Origin: Streptomyces monomycini
GTDB lineage: Bacteria > Actinomycetota > Actinomycetes > Streptomycetales > Streptomycetaceae
Assembly: GCF_022271435.1 (NCBI RefSeq)
Contig: NZ_JAFIQY010000041.1
Location: forward strand, 1-64,000
Reading direction: 5' to 3'
DNA length: 64,000 nucleotides
This document shows, one piece after another, positions 17,967 through 28,065 of this stretch. Numbering within the stretch: position 1 is the stretch's first letter; each line of letters opens with the position of its first letter. Below the pieces are notes generated by a model that saw only the letters and a list, made by a program, of their open reading frames with translations, ran no database searches and had not been told where the DNA came from. A program made the translations under genes and the position numbers.

Positions 17967-18610
17967 GTACCGCACCCGCGAAGAAGGTCGTGGTCTTCGA
18001 CTACGGCTTCGGCAACGTCCGCTCCGCCGAGCGCGCCCTCGCCCACGTCGGCGCCGACGTGGAGATCACCGGTGACTACGACAAGGCGATGAACGCCGAC
18101 GGCCTGCTCGTCCCCGGCGTCGGCGCCTTCGCCGCCTGCATGAAGGGCCTGCGCGAGGCCCGCGGCGACTGGGTCATCGGCCGCCGCCTGTCCGGCGGGC
18201 GCCCGGTCATGGGCATCTGCGTCGGTATGCAGATCCTCTTCTCCCGCGGCATCGAGCACGGCGTGGAGACCGAGGGCCTGGACGAGTGGCCCGGCACGGT
18301 CGGCCCGCTCAAGGCCGACGTCGTGCCGCACATGGGCTGGAACACCGTCCAGGCACCCGAGGGCACGCGGCTCTTCGAGGGCCTGCCCGCCGACGCCCGC
18401 TACTACTTCGTGCACTCCTACGCCGTGAGCGACTGGGAACTGGAAGTCGGCAACCCCAACATGCGCGCGCCCCAGGTCACCTGGGCCACACACGGCGAGC
18501 CGTTCGTGGCCGCCGTCGAGAACGGCCCCCTGTGGGCCACGCAGTTCCACCCCGAGAAGTCCGGCGACGCCGGCGCCCAGCTGCTGTCCAACTGGACCAA
18601 GACCCTCTAG
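17963..18610 (+). CDS. hisH: Imidazole glycerol phosphate synthase, glutaminase subunit
   Basis: Class I glutamine amidotransferase that supplies ammonia to HisF. The 215-residue protein has FDYGFGNVRSAERAL near the N-terminus, the nucleophile cysteine in GICVGMQILFSRG, and the histidine/glutamate pair in QFHPEKSGDAG. The start is taken as TTG 17963, which gives the same four-base overlap seen throughout the operon; GTG 17957 is an alternative two codons upstream. Confidence 0.95.
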   Translation: MSTAPAKKVVVFDYGFGNVRSAERALAHVGADVEITGDYDKAMNADGLLVPGVGAFAACMKGLREARGDWVIGRRLSGGRPVMGICVGMQILFSRGIEHGVETEGLDEWPGTVGPLKADVVPHMGWNTVQAPEGTRLFEGLPADARYYFVHSYAVSDWELEVGNPNMRAPQVTWATHGEPFVAAVENGPLWATQFHPEKSGDAGAQLLSNWTKTL

Positions 18611-18621
18611 GACCCTCCGCG

Positions 18622-19347
18622 ATGAGCAAGCTCGAACTCCTCCCCGCCGTCGACGTCCGCGACGGCCAGGCGGTCCGCCTCGTGCACGGCGAGTCCGGCT
18701 CCGAGACGTCCTACGGCGACCCGCTCCAGGCCGCGCTGGCCTGGCAGCGCTCCGGCGCCGAGTGGCTGCACCTGGTCGACCTCGACGCGGCGTTCGGCAC
18801 CGGCGACAACCGCGCGCGGATCGCCGAGGTCGCCCAGAGCATGGACATCAAGGTCGAACTCTCCGGCGGCATCCGCGACGACGCCTCCCTGGAGGCCGCG
18901 CTCGCCACCGGCTGCAAGCGCGTCAACCTCGGTACGGCCGCGCTGGAGACCCCCGAGTGGGTCGCCAAGGTCATCGCCGAGCACGGCGACAAGATCGCGG
19001 TCGGCCTGGACGTCCGCGGCACCACCCTGCGCGGCCGCGGCTGGACCCGCGACGGCGGCGACCTCTACGAGACGCTGGCCCGCCTGGACTCCGAGGGCTG
19101 TGCCCGCTACGTCGTCACCGACATCAACAAGGACGGCACGCTCCAGGGCCCCAACCTGGAGCTGCTGCGGAACGTCTGCGCCGCGACCGACAAGCCCGTC
19201 GTCGCGTCCGGCGGCGTCTCCTCCCTTGACGACCTGCGCGCGATCGCCACCCTGGTACCGGAAGGCGTCGAAGGCGCCATCGTCGGCAAGGCGCTCTACG
19301 CCAAGGCGTTCACCCTGGAAGAGGCATTGGAGGCCGTTTCGTCATGA
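18622..19347 (+). CDS. priA: Phosphoribosyl isomerase A (HisA/TrpF bifunctional)
   Basis: A 241-residue (beta/alpha)8 isomerase of the HisA family, with LLPAVDVRDGQAVRLVHGE at the start and VELSGGIRDD, GLDVRGTTLRGRGW and VVTDINKDGTLQGPN further on. In actinobacteria this enzyme (PriA) handles both ProFAR in histidine synthesis and phosphoribosyl anthranilate in tryptophan synthesis. That fits here, because the trp genes in the window include no trpF. ATG 18622 lies 11 bases after the hisH stop, the only real gap in this part of the operon. Confidence 0.95.
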   Translation: MSKLELLPAVDVRDGQAVRLVHGESGSETSYGDPLQAALAWQRSGAEWLHLVDLDAAFGTGDNRARIAEVAQSMDIKVELSGGIRDDASLEAALATGCKRVNLGTAALETPEWVAKVIAEHGDKIAVGLDVRGTTLRGRGWTRDGGDLYETLARLDSEGCARYVVTDINKDGTLQGPNLELLRNVCAATDKPVVASGGVSSLDDLRAIATLVPEGVEGAIVGKALYAKAFTLEEALEAVSS

Positions 19348-19739
19348 CCATCGAGCGCGCGCAGACCGACAGTTCCTGGGAAGAGATCATCGGCTTCGCG
19401 CGCGCCGTGGCGGCCGGCGACCGCGTCCTGGTCGCCGGCACGATGCCACTGGTCGACGGCGTGCTGTACGGGGAGGGCGACCCGTACGAGCAGACGAAGG
19501 TCGCCTTCACCAGCGCGCTGGAGGCCCTGGAGCCGTTCGGGCTCGGGGCCGGTTCGGTCGTCCGCACCCGGATGTACCTGACCCACGCGCGGGACGTGGA
19601 CGAGGCGGCCCGCGCCCACAAGGAACTCTTCGACGCCGTACGGCCCGCCACGACCCTGGTCGTGGTCTCCGGCTTCGCCGACTCGCGCGTACTGGTCGAA
19701 GTCGAACTCGAAGCATGCAGAGAGGCCACGAGCACATGA
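19344..19739 (+). CDS. RidA-family protein
   Basis: A 131-residue protein of the RidA/YjgF family, whose known members hydrolyse reactive enamine/imine intermediates released by PLP enzymes. The family core is visible in VLVAGTMPLVDGVLYGEGDPYEQTKVAF and VVRTRMYLTHARDVDEAARAH, and the late arginine is in the strand VLVEVELEA region. It overlaps priA and hisF by four bases at each end. A protective role for the PLP enzyme HisC is a reasonable inference, not shown by the sequence. Confidence 0.9.
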   Translation: MTIERAQTDSSWEEIIGFARAVAAGDRVLVAGTMPLVDGVLYGEGDPYEQTKVAFTSALEALEPFGLGAGSVVRTRMYLTHARDVDEAARAHKELFDAVRPATTLVVVSGFADSRVLVEVELEACREATST

Positions 19740-20491
19740 CCCTGGCGGTCCGAGTCATCCCCTGCCTGGACGTCGACAACGGCCGGGTCGTCAAGGGCGT
19801 CAACTTCCAGAACCTCCGCGACGCCGGCGACCCCGTCGAGATGGCCAAGGTCTACGGCCAGGAGGGCGCCGACGAGCTGACCTTCCTCGACATCACGGCC
19901 TCCTCCGGCAACCGCGAGACCACCTACGACGTGGTCCGCCGCACCGCCGAACAGGTCTTCATCCCCCTCACCGTCGGCGGCGGCGTCCGTACCCCCGAGG
20001 ACGTCGACAAACTCCTGCGCGCCGGCGCGGACAAGGTCGGTGTCAACACCGCCGCCATCGCCCGCCCCGACCTGATCCGCGAGATCGCCGAACGCTTCGG
20101 CAGCCAGGTCCTGGTCCTGTCCGTGGACGCCCGCCGCACCGAGACCGGCTCCTTCGAGGTCACCACGCACGGCGGCCGCCGCGGCACCGGCATCGACGCC
20201 GTCGAATGGGCCCACCGCGCCGCGGAGCTCGGCGCCGGCGAGATCCTCCTGAACTCCATGGACGCCGACGGCACCAAGGACGGCTACGACACCGAGATGA
20301 TCGCCGCCGTCCGCAAGCACGTCACGGTCCCGGTCATCGCCAGCGGCGGCGCGGGCCGCCTGGCGGACTTCCCGCCCGCCGTCGAGGCAGGCGCCGACGC
20401 GGTGCTGGCCGCGTCCGTCTTCCACTTCGGGGATCTGCGGATCGGCGAGGTCAAGGAGACGCTGCGGGGGGCGGGGCATCCGGTGCGGTGA
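19736..20491 (+). CDS. hisF: Imidazole glycerol phosphate synthase, cyclase subunit
   Basis: Cyclase half of the HisH/HisF synthase that makes imidazole glycerol phosphate and AICAR. This 251-residue TIM barrel has VIPCLDVDNGRVVKGVNF with the catalytic aspartate, LTVGGGVRTPEDV, LLNSMDADGTKDGYD with the second catalytic aspartate, and VIASGGAGRLADF. ATG 19736 overlaps the RidA gene by four bases. It is the last gene of the operon; hisI is about 11.5 kb away. Confidence 0.97.
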   Translation: MTLAVRVIPCLDVDNGRVVKGVNFQNLRDAGDPVEMAKVYGQEGADELTFLDITASSGNRETTYDVVRRTAEQVFIPLTVGGGVRTPEDVDKLLRAGADKVGVNTAAIARPDLIREIAERFGSQVLVLSVDARRTETGSFEVTTHGGRRGTGIDAVEWAHRAAELGAGEILLNSMDADGTKDGYDTEMIAAVRKHVTVPVIASGGAGRLADFPPAVEAGADAVLAASVFHFGDLRIGEVKETLRGAGHPVR

Positions 20492-20591
20492 GCCGGTCGG
20501 CAGGGCCGAGGGGGCGAACGCGGGTGCGCCCAGTCACCCGTGGTGGTCACCGAGGCGGCGAGCCCACCGATGGACGTCCTAGCCTGCGGTC

Positions 20592-20801
20592 ATGCCTGCG
20601 ATCACGGTGGATCTCACTGAGGAAGAACTGGCCGGGCTGTGCGCCGAGGCCGAGAAATCGGGTCTGTCGGTCGAGCGCCTGGCGTATGGCATCGTCCGCC
20701 GCGATGTCATACGCAGAAGGCAGCAGCGGCGTACCGCCGAGTGCCAGGCCCGCAGCGGCGACACCGGTCCGTTCGAGACGGGCCATGGTGCGCCCGAGTG
20801 A
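20592..20801 (+). CDS. Ribbon-helix-helix/antitoxin-like small protein
   Basis: A 69-residue protein whose first half (ITVDLTEEELAGLCAEAEKS then GLSVERLAYGIVRRDVIRR) looks like the strand-helix-helix of CopG/FitA-type antitoxins. A disordered tail follows. No toxin gene (PIN or other) adjoins it, so it would be an orphan. A -10-like TAGCCT (20580-20585) lies six bases before ATG 20592, indicating a leaderless mRNA. Confidence 0.65.
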   Translation: MPAITVDLTEEELAGLCAEAEKSGLSVERLAYGIVRRDVIRRRQQRRTAECQARSGDTGPFETGHGAPE

Positions 20802-20966
20802 CGGAAAGGGAACGTGACCGCGACTGCGAAGGGCCGGAACCCGGGCGCGTAACGGGCCTATCGGGACAGCCGCTGACCGATTCGCCCGTGGTGCTTGTGT
20901 TCATGGACGGGGGCTCCCTACCGTTCTCGCGTTCGGATCCCGGATGCCCACCGGAAGGACGCCCCC

Positions 20967-21737
20967 GTGATGATGTTCTCCCCGACCGGCCGTCACCGAG
21001 CACCCCGTTGCCGCAGAGGTGCGGGCCGATTACTCACCCGCGCCTCGACCGCGGCCGCGACCCTCGCGCTGCCGGTCGTCGGCGCGTCCGTCGCCTCCGC
21101 CGCGGACGGCGGGACGTACACCGTCGCCCCCGGTGACAGCCTCTCCGGGATCGCCGCGAAGCAGGGGGTCAAGGGGGGCTGGGCGAAGCTGTACGCGAGC
21201 AACCGCTCGGCGGTCGGCGGCGATCCTGACCTGATCAAGGTCGGTACGAAACTGAAGCTCAGCGGTAAGGCCGCGACACCGCAGCGGCACGCCTCGCGCT
21301 CCGCCGCCCGGCCCTCCGTGCGCGCGGCGTCCGGCGACGCCGTGCGGCCGGTGCGCGGCGGCACCCTCACCGCCGGGTACGGGGCCGGTGGCGGCCACTG
21401 GGCCAACGGGCACACCGGGCAGGACTTCGCCGTACCGGTCGGCACCGCCGTCCGCGCCGCCCGCGGCGGGACCGTGGTGAAGGCGGGCTGGGGCGGCGCG
21501 TACGGGTACGAGGTCGTCGTCCGGCACCACAGCGGGTCGTACACGCAGTACGCGCATCTCTCGCAGATCCGGGTGCCGGTGGGCGCCACCGTCGGCGCCG
21601 GCGAGCGCATCGGGCGGTCCGGTGCCACCGGCAACGTCACCGGACCGCATCTGCACTTCGAGGTACGGTCGACGCCCGCCTACGGGTCGGCGGTCGACCC
21701 GATGGCCTGGCTGCGCCGGCACGGAGCGTTCGGCTGA
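20967..21737 (+). CDS. Secreted LysM / M23 peptidase
   Basis: This 256-residue protein has a signal peptide with a twin-arginine-like basic start and a cleavage region around ASVASAAD (41-47). A LysM domain follows (YTVAPGDSLSGIAAKQGV, from residue 51), then a basic linker and a C-terminal M23 metallopeptidase domain with GHTGQDFAVPVGT and the HLHFEV motif. It should be an extracellular peptidoglycan endopeptidase. GTG 20967 is chosen because AAGGA at 20955-20959 lies seven bases upstream; ATG 20970 and 20973 follow in frame. It is convergent with the sdh genes, with only 16 bases between the stops. Confidence 0.9.
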   Translation: MMMFSPTGRHRAPRCRRGAGRLLTRASTAAATLALPVVGASVASAADGGTYTVAPGDSLSGIAAKQGVKGGWAKLYASNRSAVGGDPDLIKVGTKLKLSGKAATPQRHASRSAARPSVRAASGDAVRPVRGGTLTAGYGAGGGHWANGHTGQDFAVPVGTAVRAARGGTVVKAGWGGAYGYEVVVRHHSGSYTQYAHLSQIRVPVGATVGAGERIGRSGATGNVTGPHLHFEVRSTPAYGSAVDPMAWLRRHGAFG

Positions 21738-21753
21738 GGCGACGGCGTACGCG

Positions 21754-22496
21754 TCATCGCCTGCCCTTGCGGGCCGCCCGTACGTACTCCCGGTTCATCT
21801 TCGTGATGCTGAACAGCGGGATGCCCTTCGGGCAGGCGGTGGCGCACTCCCCGGCGAGGGTGCAGCCGCCGAAGCCCTCGTCGTCCATGGTGGCCACCAT
21901 GTCCAGGACCCGTGTCTCGCGTTCCGGTGCGCCCTGCGGCAGCACGTTCAGATGGTTCACCTTCGCCGAGGTGAACAGCATCGCCGAGCCGTTCGGGCAG
22001 GCCGCCACGCACGCGCCGCAGCCGATGCACTCCGCGTGTTCGAAGGCGAAGTCGGCGTCCGGCTTCGGTACGGGCGTGGCGTGGGCCTCGGGGGCGGCGC
22101 CGGTCGGCGCGGTGACGTAGCCGCCGGACTGGATGATCCGGTCGAAGGCGGAGCGGTCGACCACCAGGTCCCGTACGACGGGGAAGGCCGCCGCGCGCCA
22201 CGGCTCGACGTCGATGGTGTCGCCGTCCCGGAAGGACCGCATGTGCAGCTGGCAGCTGGTGGTGCGCTCCGGTCCGTGCGCCTCGCCGTTGATGACCAGG
22301 CTGCACGCGCCGCAGATGCCCTCGCGGCAGTCGTGGTCGAAGGCGACCGGGTCGTCGCCCTTGAGGATGAGTTCCTCGTTGAGGGTGTCGAGCATCTCCA
22401 GGAAGGACATGTCGGGGGAGATGCCGTCCACGTCGTAGGTGGACATGCCGCCGTCGGCGTCGGCGTCGCGCTGCCGCCAGACGCGCAGGGTGAGCT

Positions 22497-22500
<4 letters not shown>
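21754..22500 (-). CDS. sdhB: Succinate dehydrogenase/fumarate reductase iron-sulfur subunit
   Basis: A 248-residue electron-transfer subunit. The N-terminal ferredoxin domain has CREGICGACSLVINGEAHGPERTTSC; the C-terminal part has CIGCGACVAACPNGSAM and CTLAGECATACPKGIP, giving the three Fe-S clusters. It is the last gene of the sdhCAB operon and overlaps sdhA by four bases. The sequence style is that of the three-subunit, di-haem (type B) enzymes, distinct from the four-subunit sdhCDAB set expected elsewhere in the genome. Confidence 0.93.
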
Positions 22501-24446
<1,946 letters not shown>

Positions 24447-24447
24447 G

Positions 24448-25152
24448 TCAGCTCACTGCTCCGGTCACGACGGCCACCGGTACGGCGACGAAGCCCGCCG
24501 TCAGCACCAGGGCGAGGAGGTTGGCGACGGTCTTGAGCACCCGGTCGCGGGCGGCGCTGCCGACGCCCAGCGTCTGTGCGGCGCTCCAGAACCCGTGCCG
24601 TACGTGCAGGCCGAGGGCGAGCATCGCCACGATGTAGAGCGTGGTGACGGGCCAGCGGTCGAAGGAGGCGATCAGGTTCTGGTACGGGTGCCCGGCCTCG
24701 GCCCGCGGGTTCACCGTCAGCGTCGTCAGGTCCAGGATGTGCCAGACGATGAACAGGGCGAGAATGACGCCGCCCCAGCGCATGGTGCGGGTGGCGTAGC
24801 TCTGTCGCGGCTTCTTGTGCACGTACTTGCTCGGCCGCGCCCTGATGTCGCGGCGGCTGAGCTGGAAGGCGGCCACGCCGTGCGTGACGACGGCGGCCAG
24901 CAGCACCACCCGGGCGATCCACAGGAACCACTCGTGGTGCAGGAAGGGCTCGCCGACGGTCCGCAGCCAGTGCGCGTACCCGTTGAACTCGTCGGAGCCG
25001 AAGAAAATCTTGAGGTTGCCCATCATGTGCGCGACCAGGTACAGCAGCATCACCACGCCGCTGACCGCCATCGCGGTCTTCTTGCCGACGGTCGAGCGCC
25101 ACAGCAGGCCCGCGAAGGACGGCCGTCGTTCCGTCCGGGTGTCCAGTGCCAT
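24448..25152 (-). CDS. sdhC: Succinate dehydrogenase cytochrome b subunit
   Basis: This 234-residue membrane anchor has five hydrophobic segments and several histidines (VAHMMGN, HHEWFLW, VTHGVAAF, VWHILDL, LHVRHGFW) placed as in type B, two-haem cytochrome b558 subunits. It would pass electrons between quinone and the SdhAB head. It is first in the operon. A -10-like TACCGT (complement of 25161-25166) lies close upstream of ATG 25152, so the transcript may be nearly leaderless. The LysR-type box at 25213-25227 is centred about 68 bases upstream. Confidence 0.9.
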   Translation of the reverse strand: MALDTRTERRPSFAGLLWRSTVGKKTAMAVSGVVMLLYLVAHMMGNLKIFFGSDEFNGYAHWLRTVGEPFLHHEWFLWIARVVLLAAVVTHGVAAFQLSRRDIRARPSKYVHKKPRQSYATRTMRWGGVILALFIVWHILDLTTLTVNPRAEAGHPYQNLIASFDRWPVTTLYIVAMLALGLHVRHGFWSAAQTLGVGSAARDRVLKTVANLLALVLTAGFVAVPVAVVTGAVS

Positions 25153-25212
25153 GGGTCCCGACGGTAAGGACCGGCCGGCCCATCAGTCCAAGACATGGTC
25201 CGGCTCATCTCC

Positions 25213-25227
25213 ATAGGCAATGCCTAT
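25213..25227. promoter_or_regulatory. LysR-type operator (sdhC/lysR intergenic)
   Basis: Perfect inverted repeat ATAGGC-AAT-GCCTAT, containing the T-N11-A spacing typical of LysR-family sites. A further GCCTAT half-site at 25232-25237 overlaps the putative -10 (TATCAT, 25235-25240) of the lysR gene. The main site is about -68 relative to sdhC and about -28 relative to lysR, the classical arrangement for activating the divergent operon while repressing its own gene. Confidence 0.8.
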
Positions 25228-25247
25228 CGGCGCCTATCATCGGCCAT

Positions 25248-26150
25248 ATGCAGCCCCAGCAGCTCCGCTATTTCGTGGCGGTCGCGGACACCCGCCACTT
25301 CACCCGCGCCGCCGAGCGCGAGCATGTCGCGCAGCCCTCCCTCTCGCAGCAGATCAAGGCCCTGGAGCGGGAGCTGGGCGCGGACCTGTTCCACCGGGCG
25401 CGCGGCCACATCACCCTCACCGACGCGGGCCGGACCCTGCTCCCGCTGGCCCGGCGCATCCTCGCCGACACCGAGACCGCCCGGCGCGAGGTGCAGGAGG
25501 TCGCGCAGCTCAGGCGCGGCCGGCTGCGGCTCGGCGCGCCGCCCAGCCTGTGCGCGAGCCTGGTCCCGGACGTGCTGAGCGTCTTCCACGCCGCCTACCC
25601 GGGCGTGGAACTGGTCGTCCACGAGGACGGTTCGCAGGATCTCGTGCGGGTCCTGGCGGCCGGTGAACTGGACCTGGCCCTCATCATCACGCCGCTGCCC
25701 GAGCAGGCCCCGGCCCTGGCCACCGCCGAGCTGCTGCGCGAGGAACTGGTCGTGGTCTCCGCGCCGGACCGCCCGGCCCCGGTGGGCGGCGGCCGGCGGA
25801 TGCGCGTCGAGGATCTGCGGGACCGGCCGCTGGCGATGTTCCGTCGCGGCTACGACCTGCGGGAGTTCACCACGGCGGCGTGCCGGGCGGCCGGGTTCGA
25901 GCCGGTCTTCACCGTGGAGGGCGGCGAGATGGACGCGGTACTGGGCTTCGTACGGGCCGGGCTGGGCGTCGCGGTCGTGCCCAGCATGGTCGCCGCACGC
26001 TCGGGGCTGCGCGTCGACCGCTTCGCGACGCCGGGCATGCACCGGGTGATCTCGGTGGCGCACCGGGGGGACGTCTCGCCACCCCGGGCCGCCCGGGAAC
26101 TCCGGCGCATCCTGCTGACGCAACTGGGGCTGGAGCGGCCGGGCGGATGA
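25248..26150 (+). CDS. LysR-family transcriptional regulator
   Basis: This 300-residue protein has an N-terminal winged helix-turn-helix (QLRYFVAVADTRHFTRAAER then AQPSLSQQIKALERELG, residues 4-45) and a type 2 periplasmic-binding-like effector domain (about 90-295). It is divergent from sdhCAB and very probably its regulator. ATG 25248 lies seven bases after TATCAT (25235-25240), so the mRNA is probably leaderless. The effector is unknown; a dicarboxylate or redox-linked metabolite is a guess. Confidence 0.92.
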   Translation: MQPQQLRYFVAVADTRHFTRAAEREHVAQPSLSQQIKALERELGADLFHRARGHITLTDAGRTLLPLARRILADTETARREVQEVAQLRRGRLRLGAPPSLCASLVPDVLSVFHAAYPGVELVVHEDGSQDLVRVLAAGELDLALIITPLPEQAPALATAELLREELVVVSAPDRPAPVGGGRRMRVEDLRDRPLAMFRRGYDLREFTTAACRAAGFEPVFTVEGGEMDAVLGFVRAGLGVAVVPSMVAARSGLRVDRFATPGMHRVISVAHRGDVSPPRAARELRRILLTQLGLERPGG

Positions 26151-26331
26151 CGCGGCCTGCACGCCGACGACCCCGCCGGGCTCCGGGTAAAGGGTGCTTT
26201 TCGGCCACCCGGCCGGGAAAACGCGCGCCCCCACCCGGGGTGCCGACCAGGTGGCAGGGGGCGTGAACCGGCGCGAGGCACAGTGGTCCCAACGAGAACA
26301 GGCTGTTTCCAGGCACAATCCAGGGCGACCA

Positions 26332-26361
26332 TTGCCTTTTCTACGTTTGCGGCGGTAAAAA
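26332..26361 (+). promoter_or_regulatory. Possible promoter of the five-gene PLP/ATP-grasp cluster
   Basis: TTGCCT (26332-26337) and TAAAAA (26356-26361) are separated by 18 bases in an unusually A/T-rich stretch for this genome. The match to sigma-70 consensus is imperfect at both boxes. The 274-base region 26151-26424 holds nothing else that I can identify. Confidence 0.35.
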
Positions 26362-26424
26362 AGCTGCACTTGCCGAACAACGGCACAGCGATGGGCGCCA
26401 CGGGGGAAAGGCACAGGAAAGCCG

Positions 26425-26991
26425 ATGTTGCTGGAAGAGGTTTACGCGGGCGCGCCGACCGTCAAATCGGGCCGGCATCTGACCACGGTCAATGAATTCA
26501 CCGACCAATCACCCGCACTCCGTCCGGAAGTACTCGCGGAGGCGACCAGCCGACTGATCGAACTGGGCAGTTTCGAGACCGGGAAGATCCTGGTCGAGGA
26601 GGACAAGGGCGCGATTCTCGGCAGCGCGGTGTCGCTGGCCGTCGGGCTGCCGCTCGCCGTCGCCCGCTGGTACACCTACGACCTGAGCGGGCACGGCATC
26701 TCGGTGCCGCTGGACAGCGAGTACTTCGCGGGCACGCTCTTCGTCAACGGCGTCGAGCCGGGCGACCGGGTGACGATCGTCGACGACACCATCAGCACCG
26801 GCGGCACCCTGATCGCCCTGATCGAGGCCGTCCGGGCGGCCGGTGCCCGGGTGGAGGAAGTCCTGGTGGCGGTGGAGAAGCCGGAGAACGGCGGCCGGCA
26901 GCGGGTCGCCGAGCGCTTCGGCATCGAGGTCCGCTCGGTCATCCGTATCGCGGTCGACCCGGAGTCCGGCCGCGTGGCCGTCCTGGGCTGA
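26425..26991 (+). CDS. Adenine-phosphoribosyltransferase-like protein
   Basis: This 188-residue type I phosphoribosyltransferase has the PRPP loop RVTIVDDTISTGGTL (residues 115-129), an upstream EEDKGAILGSAVSLAVGLPLA segment and a flexible-loop region (RWYTYDLSGHGISVPLDSEY). It should transfer ribose-5-phosphate from PRPP to a base or related acceptor, but the hood region is not standard enough to name the base. AGGAAAG at 26417-26423 precedes ATG 26425. It is the first gene of a unit that continues 105 bases later with a PLP enzyme. Its early codons are A/T-richer than the neighbours. Confidence 0.85.
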   Translation: MLLEEVYAGAPTVKSGRHLTTVNEFTDQSPALRPEVLAEATSRLIELGSFETGKILVEEDKGAILGSAVSLAVGLPLAVARWYTYDLSGHGISVPLDSEYFAGTLFVNGVEPGDRVTIVDDTISTGGTLIALIEAVRAAGARVEEVLVAVEKPENGGRQRVAERFGIEVRSVIRIAVDPESGRVAVLG

Positions 26992-27096
26992 ACGCCGTGC
27001 GGGGCACGCCGCCGCACGCCCTCGCGCGCGTCGCGTCCCCGCCCTTTCGTCCGCATGCCGGAACACCACCGTTCACACCCGCCCGAGGAGTTTCGT

Positions 27097-28065
27097 GTGA
27101 GCACGACCAGCCCCGGCGCCGATACCGGCCGCACGCCGCTGTACGAACTGCGCCACATCGCCGAACCCGGAGCCGCACGCATATTCGCCAAATGCGAATT
27201 CCGTAATCCCACCGGAAGTCACAAGGACCGCGTCTTCTCCTACATGATCGATGAACTGGAGCGGGCCAAGACGATCAGCCCCGGAATGACCTTGGTCGAA
27301 TGTTCGACCGGAAATGGTGGCGCCGCGCTGTCCCGCGTCGGCGCCCAACGCGGATACCGCATCGTCGTCATCATGCCGGAAGGCATGACCGAAGAACGCC
27401 GGAAACAGATCGCCTCCTGGGGCGGCACGGTCGTGGAAACCTCCGCCGACGGCTTCCTGCTGGAGGGCGAGGAGACCGCCCGGCGGTACGTGGCCGAACA
27501 CCCCGGCAGCCACTTCCTCGACCAGTCCACCAACCAGCTCAACTGGCGCGCCTGGCGCTCCTGCGGCCGCGAACTCGTCGCCGACCTGCACGCGGCGGGC
27601 GAGACCCCCGGCCACTTCATCTGCTCCATCGGCACCGGCGGCACCTTCACCGGCATCGCCGACGTCCTCAAGAGCGCCCACCCCGCCCTGCGGACGTGGG
27701 CCGTCGAGGTGGACCGCTCGGCCGCCCTGTACGCCAAGCGCCACGGCCTGCCCTTCGAGCACCACAGCCACAACCTGATGGGCCTGGGCCCGGGCAAGGT
27801 ACCCGCCAACCTGCGCGAAGAACTCGTCGACGAGGTCGAGCTGATCACCGGCGACGACGGCTGGAACACCATGAAGCGCCTCATCTCCGAGGAGGGGCTG
27901 CCCGTCGGGCCCACCGCCGGCGGCAACATCTTCGCCGCCCAGCGGCTGGCCAGGACCCTGCCGCCCGAAGAGATCGTGGTCACCGTGCTGTTCGACTCCG
28001 CCTGGAAGTACCTCAGCATCTGGGACGGCCGGTACGAGCAGTACGGGGCGGGGACGGACTCATGA
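27097..28065 (+). CDS. Cysteine-synthase-like PLP enzyme (fold type II)
   Basis: This 322-residue protein of the beta-eliminating/replacing PLP family (cysteine synthase, cystathionine beta-synthase, threonine synthase) has the PLP lysine in NPTGSHKDR (K43), a substrate loop ECSTGNGGAALSR and the phosphate-binding loop SIGTGGTFTG. NPTGSHKDR and STGNGG differ from the CysK forms, so an ordinary housekeeping cysteine synthase is unlikely; O-activated serine or a related amino acid is a possible substrate. GTG 27097 follows AGGAG at 27086-27090. Its stop overlaps the YggS-like gene by four bases. Confidence 0.88.
   Translation: MSTTSPGADTGRTPLYELRHIAEPGAARIFAKCEFRNPTGSHKDRVFSYMIDELERAKTISPGMTLVECSTGNGGAALSRVGAQRGYRIVVIMPEGMTEERRKQIASWGGTVVETSADGFLLEGEETARRYVAEHPGSHFLDQSTNQLNWRAWRSCGRELVADLHAAGETPGHFICSIGTGGTFTGIADVLKSAHPALRTWAVEVDRSAALYAKRHGLPFEHHSHNLMGLGPGKVPANLREELVDEVELITGDDGWNTMKRLISEEGLPVGPTAGGNIFAAQRLARTLPPEEIVVTVLFDSAWKYLSIWDGRYEQYGAGTDS

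Noticed and set aside
20592..20801. A complete toxin-antitoxin pair after hisF
   Set aside because: Only the antitoxin-like frame exists; the following gene is a secreted LysM/M23 peptidase, not a toxin.
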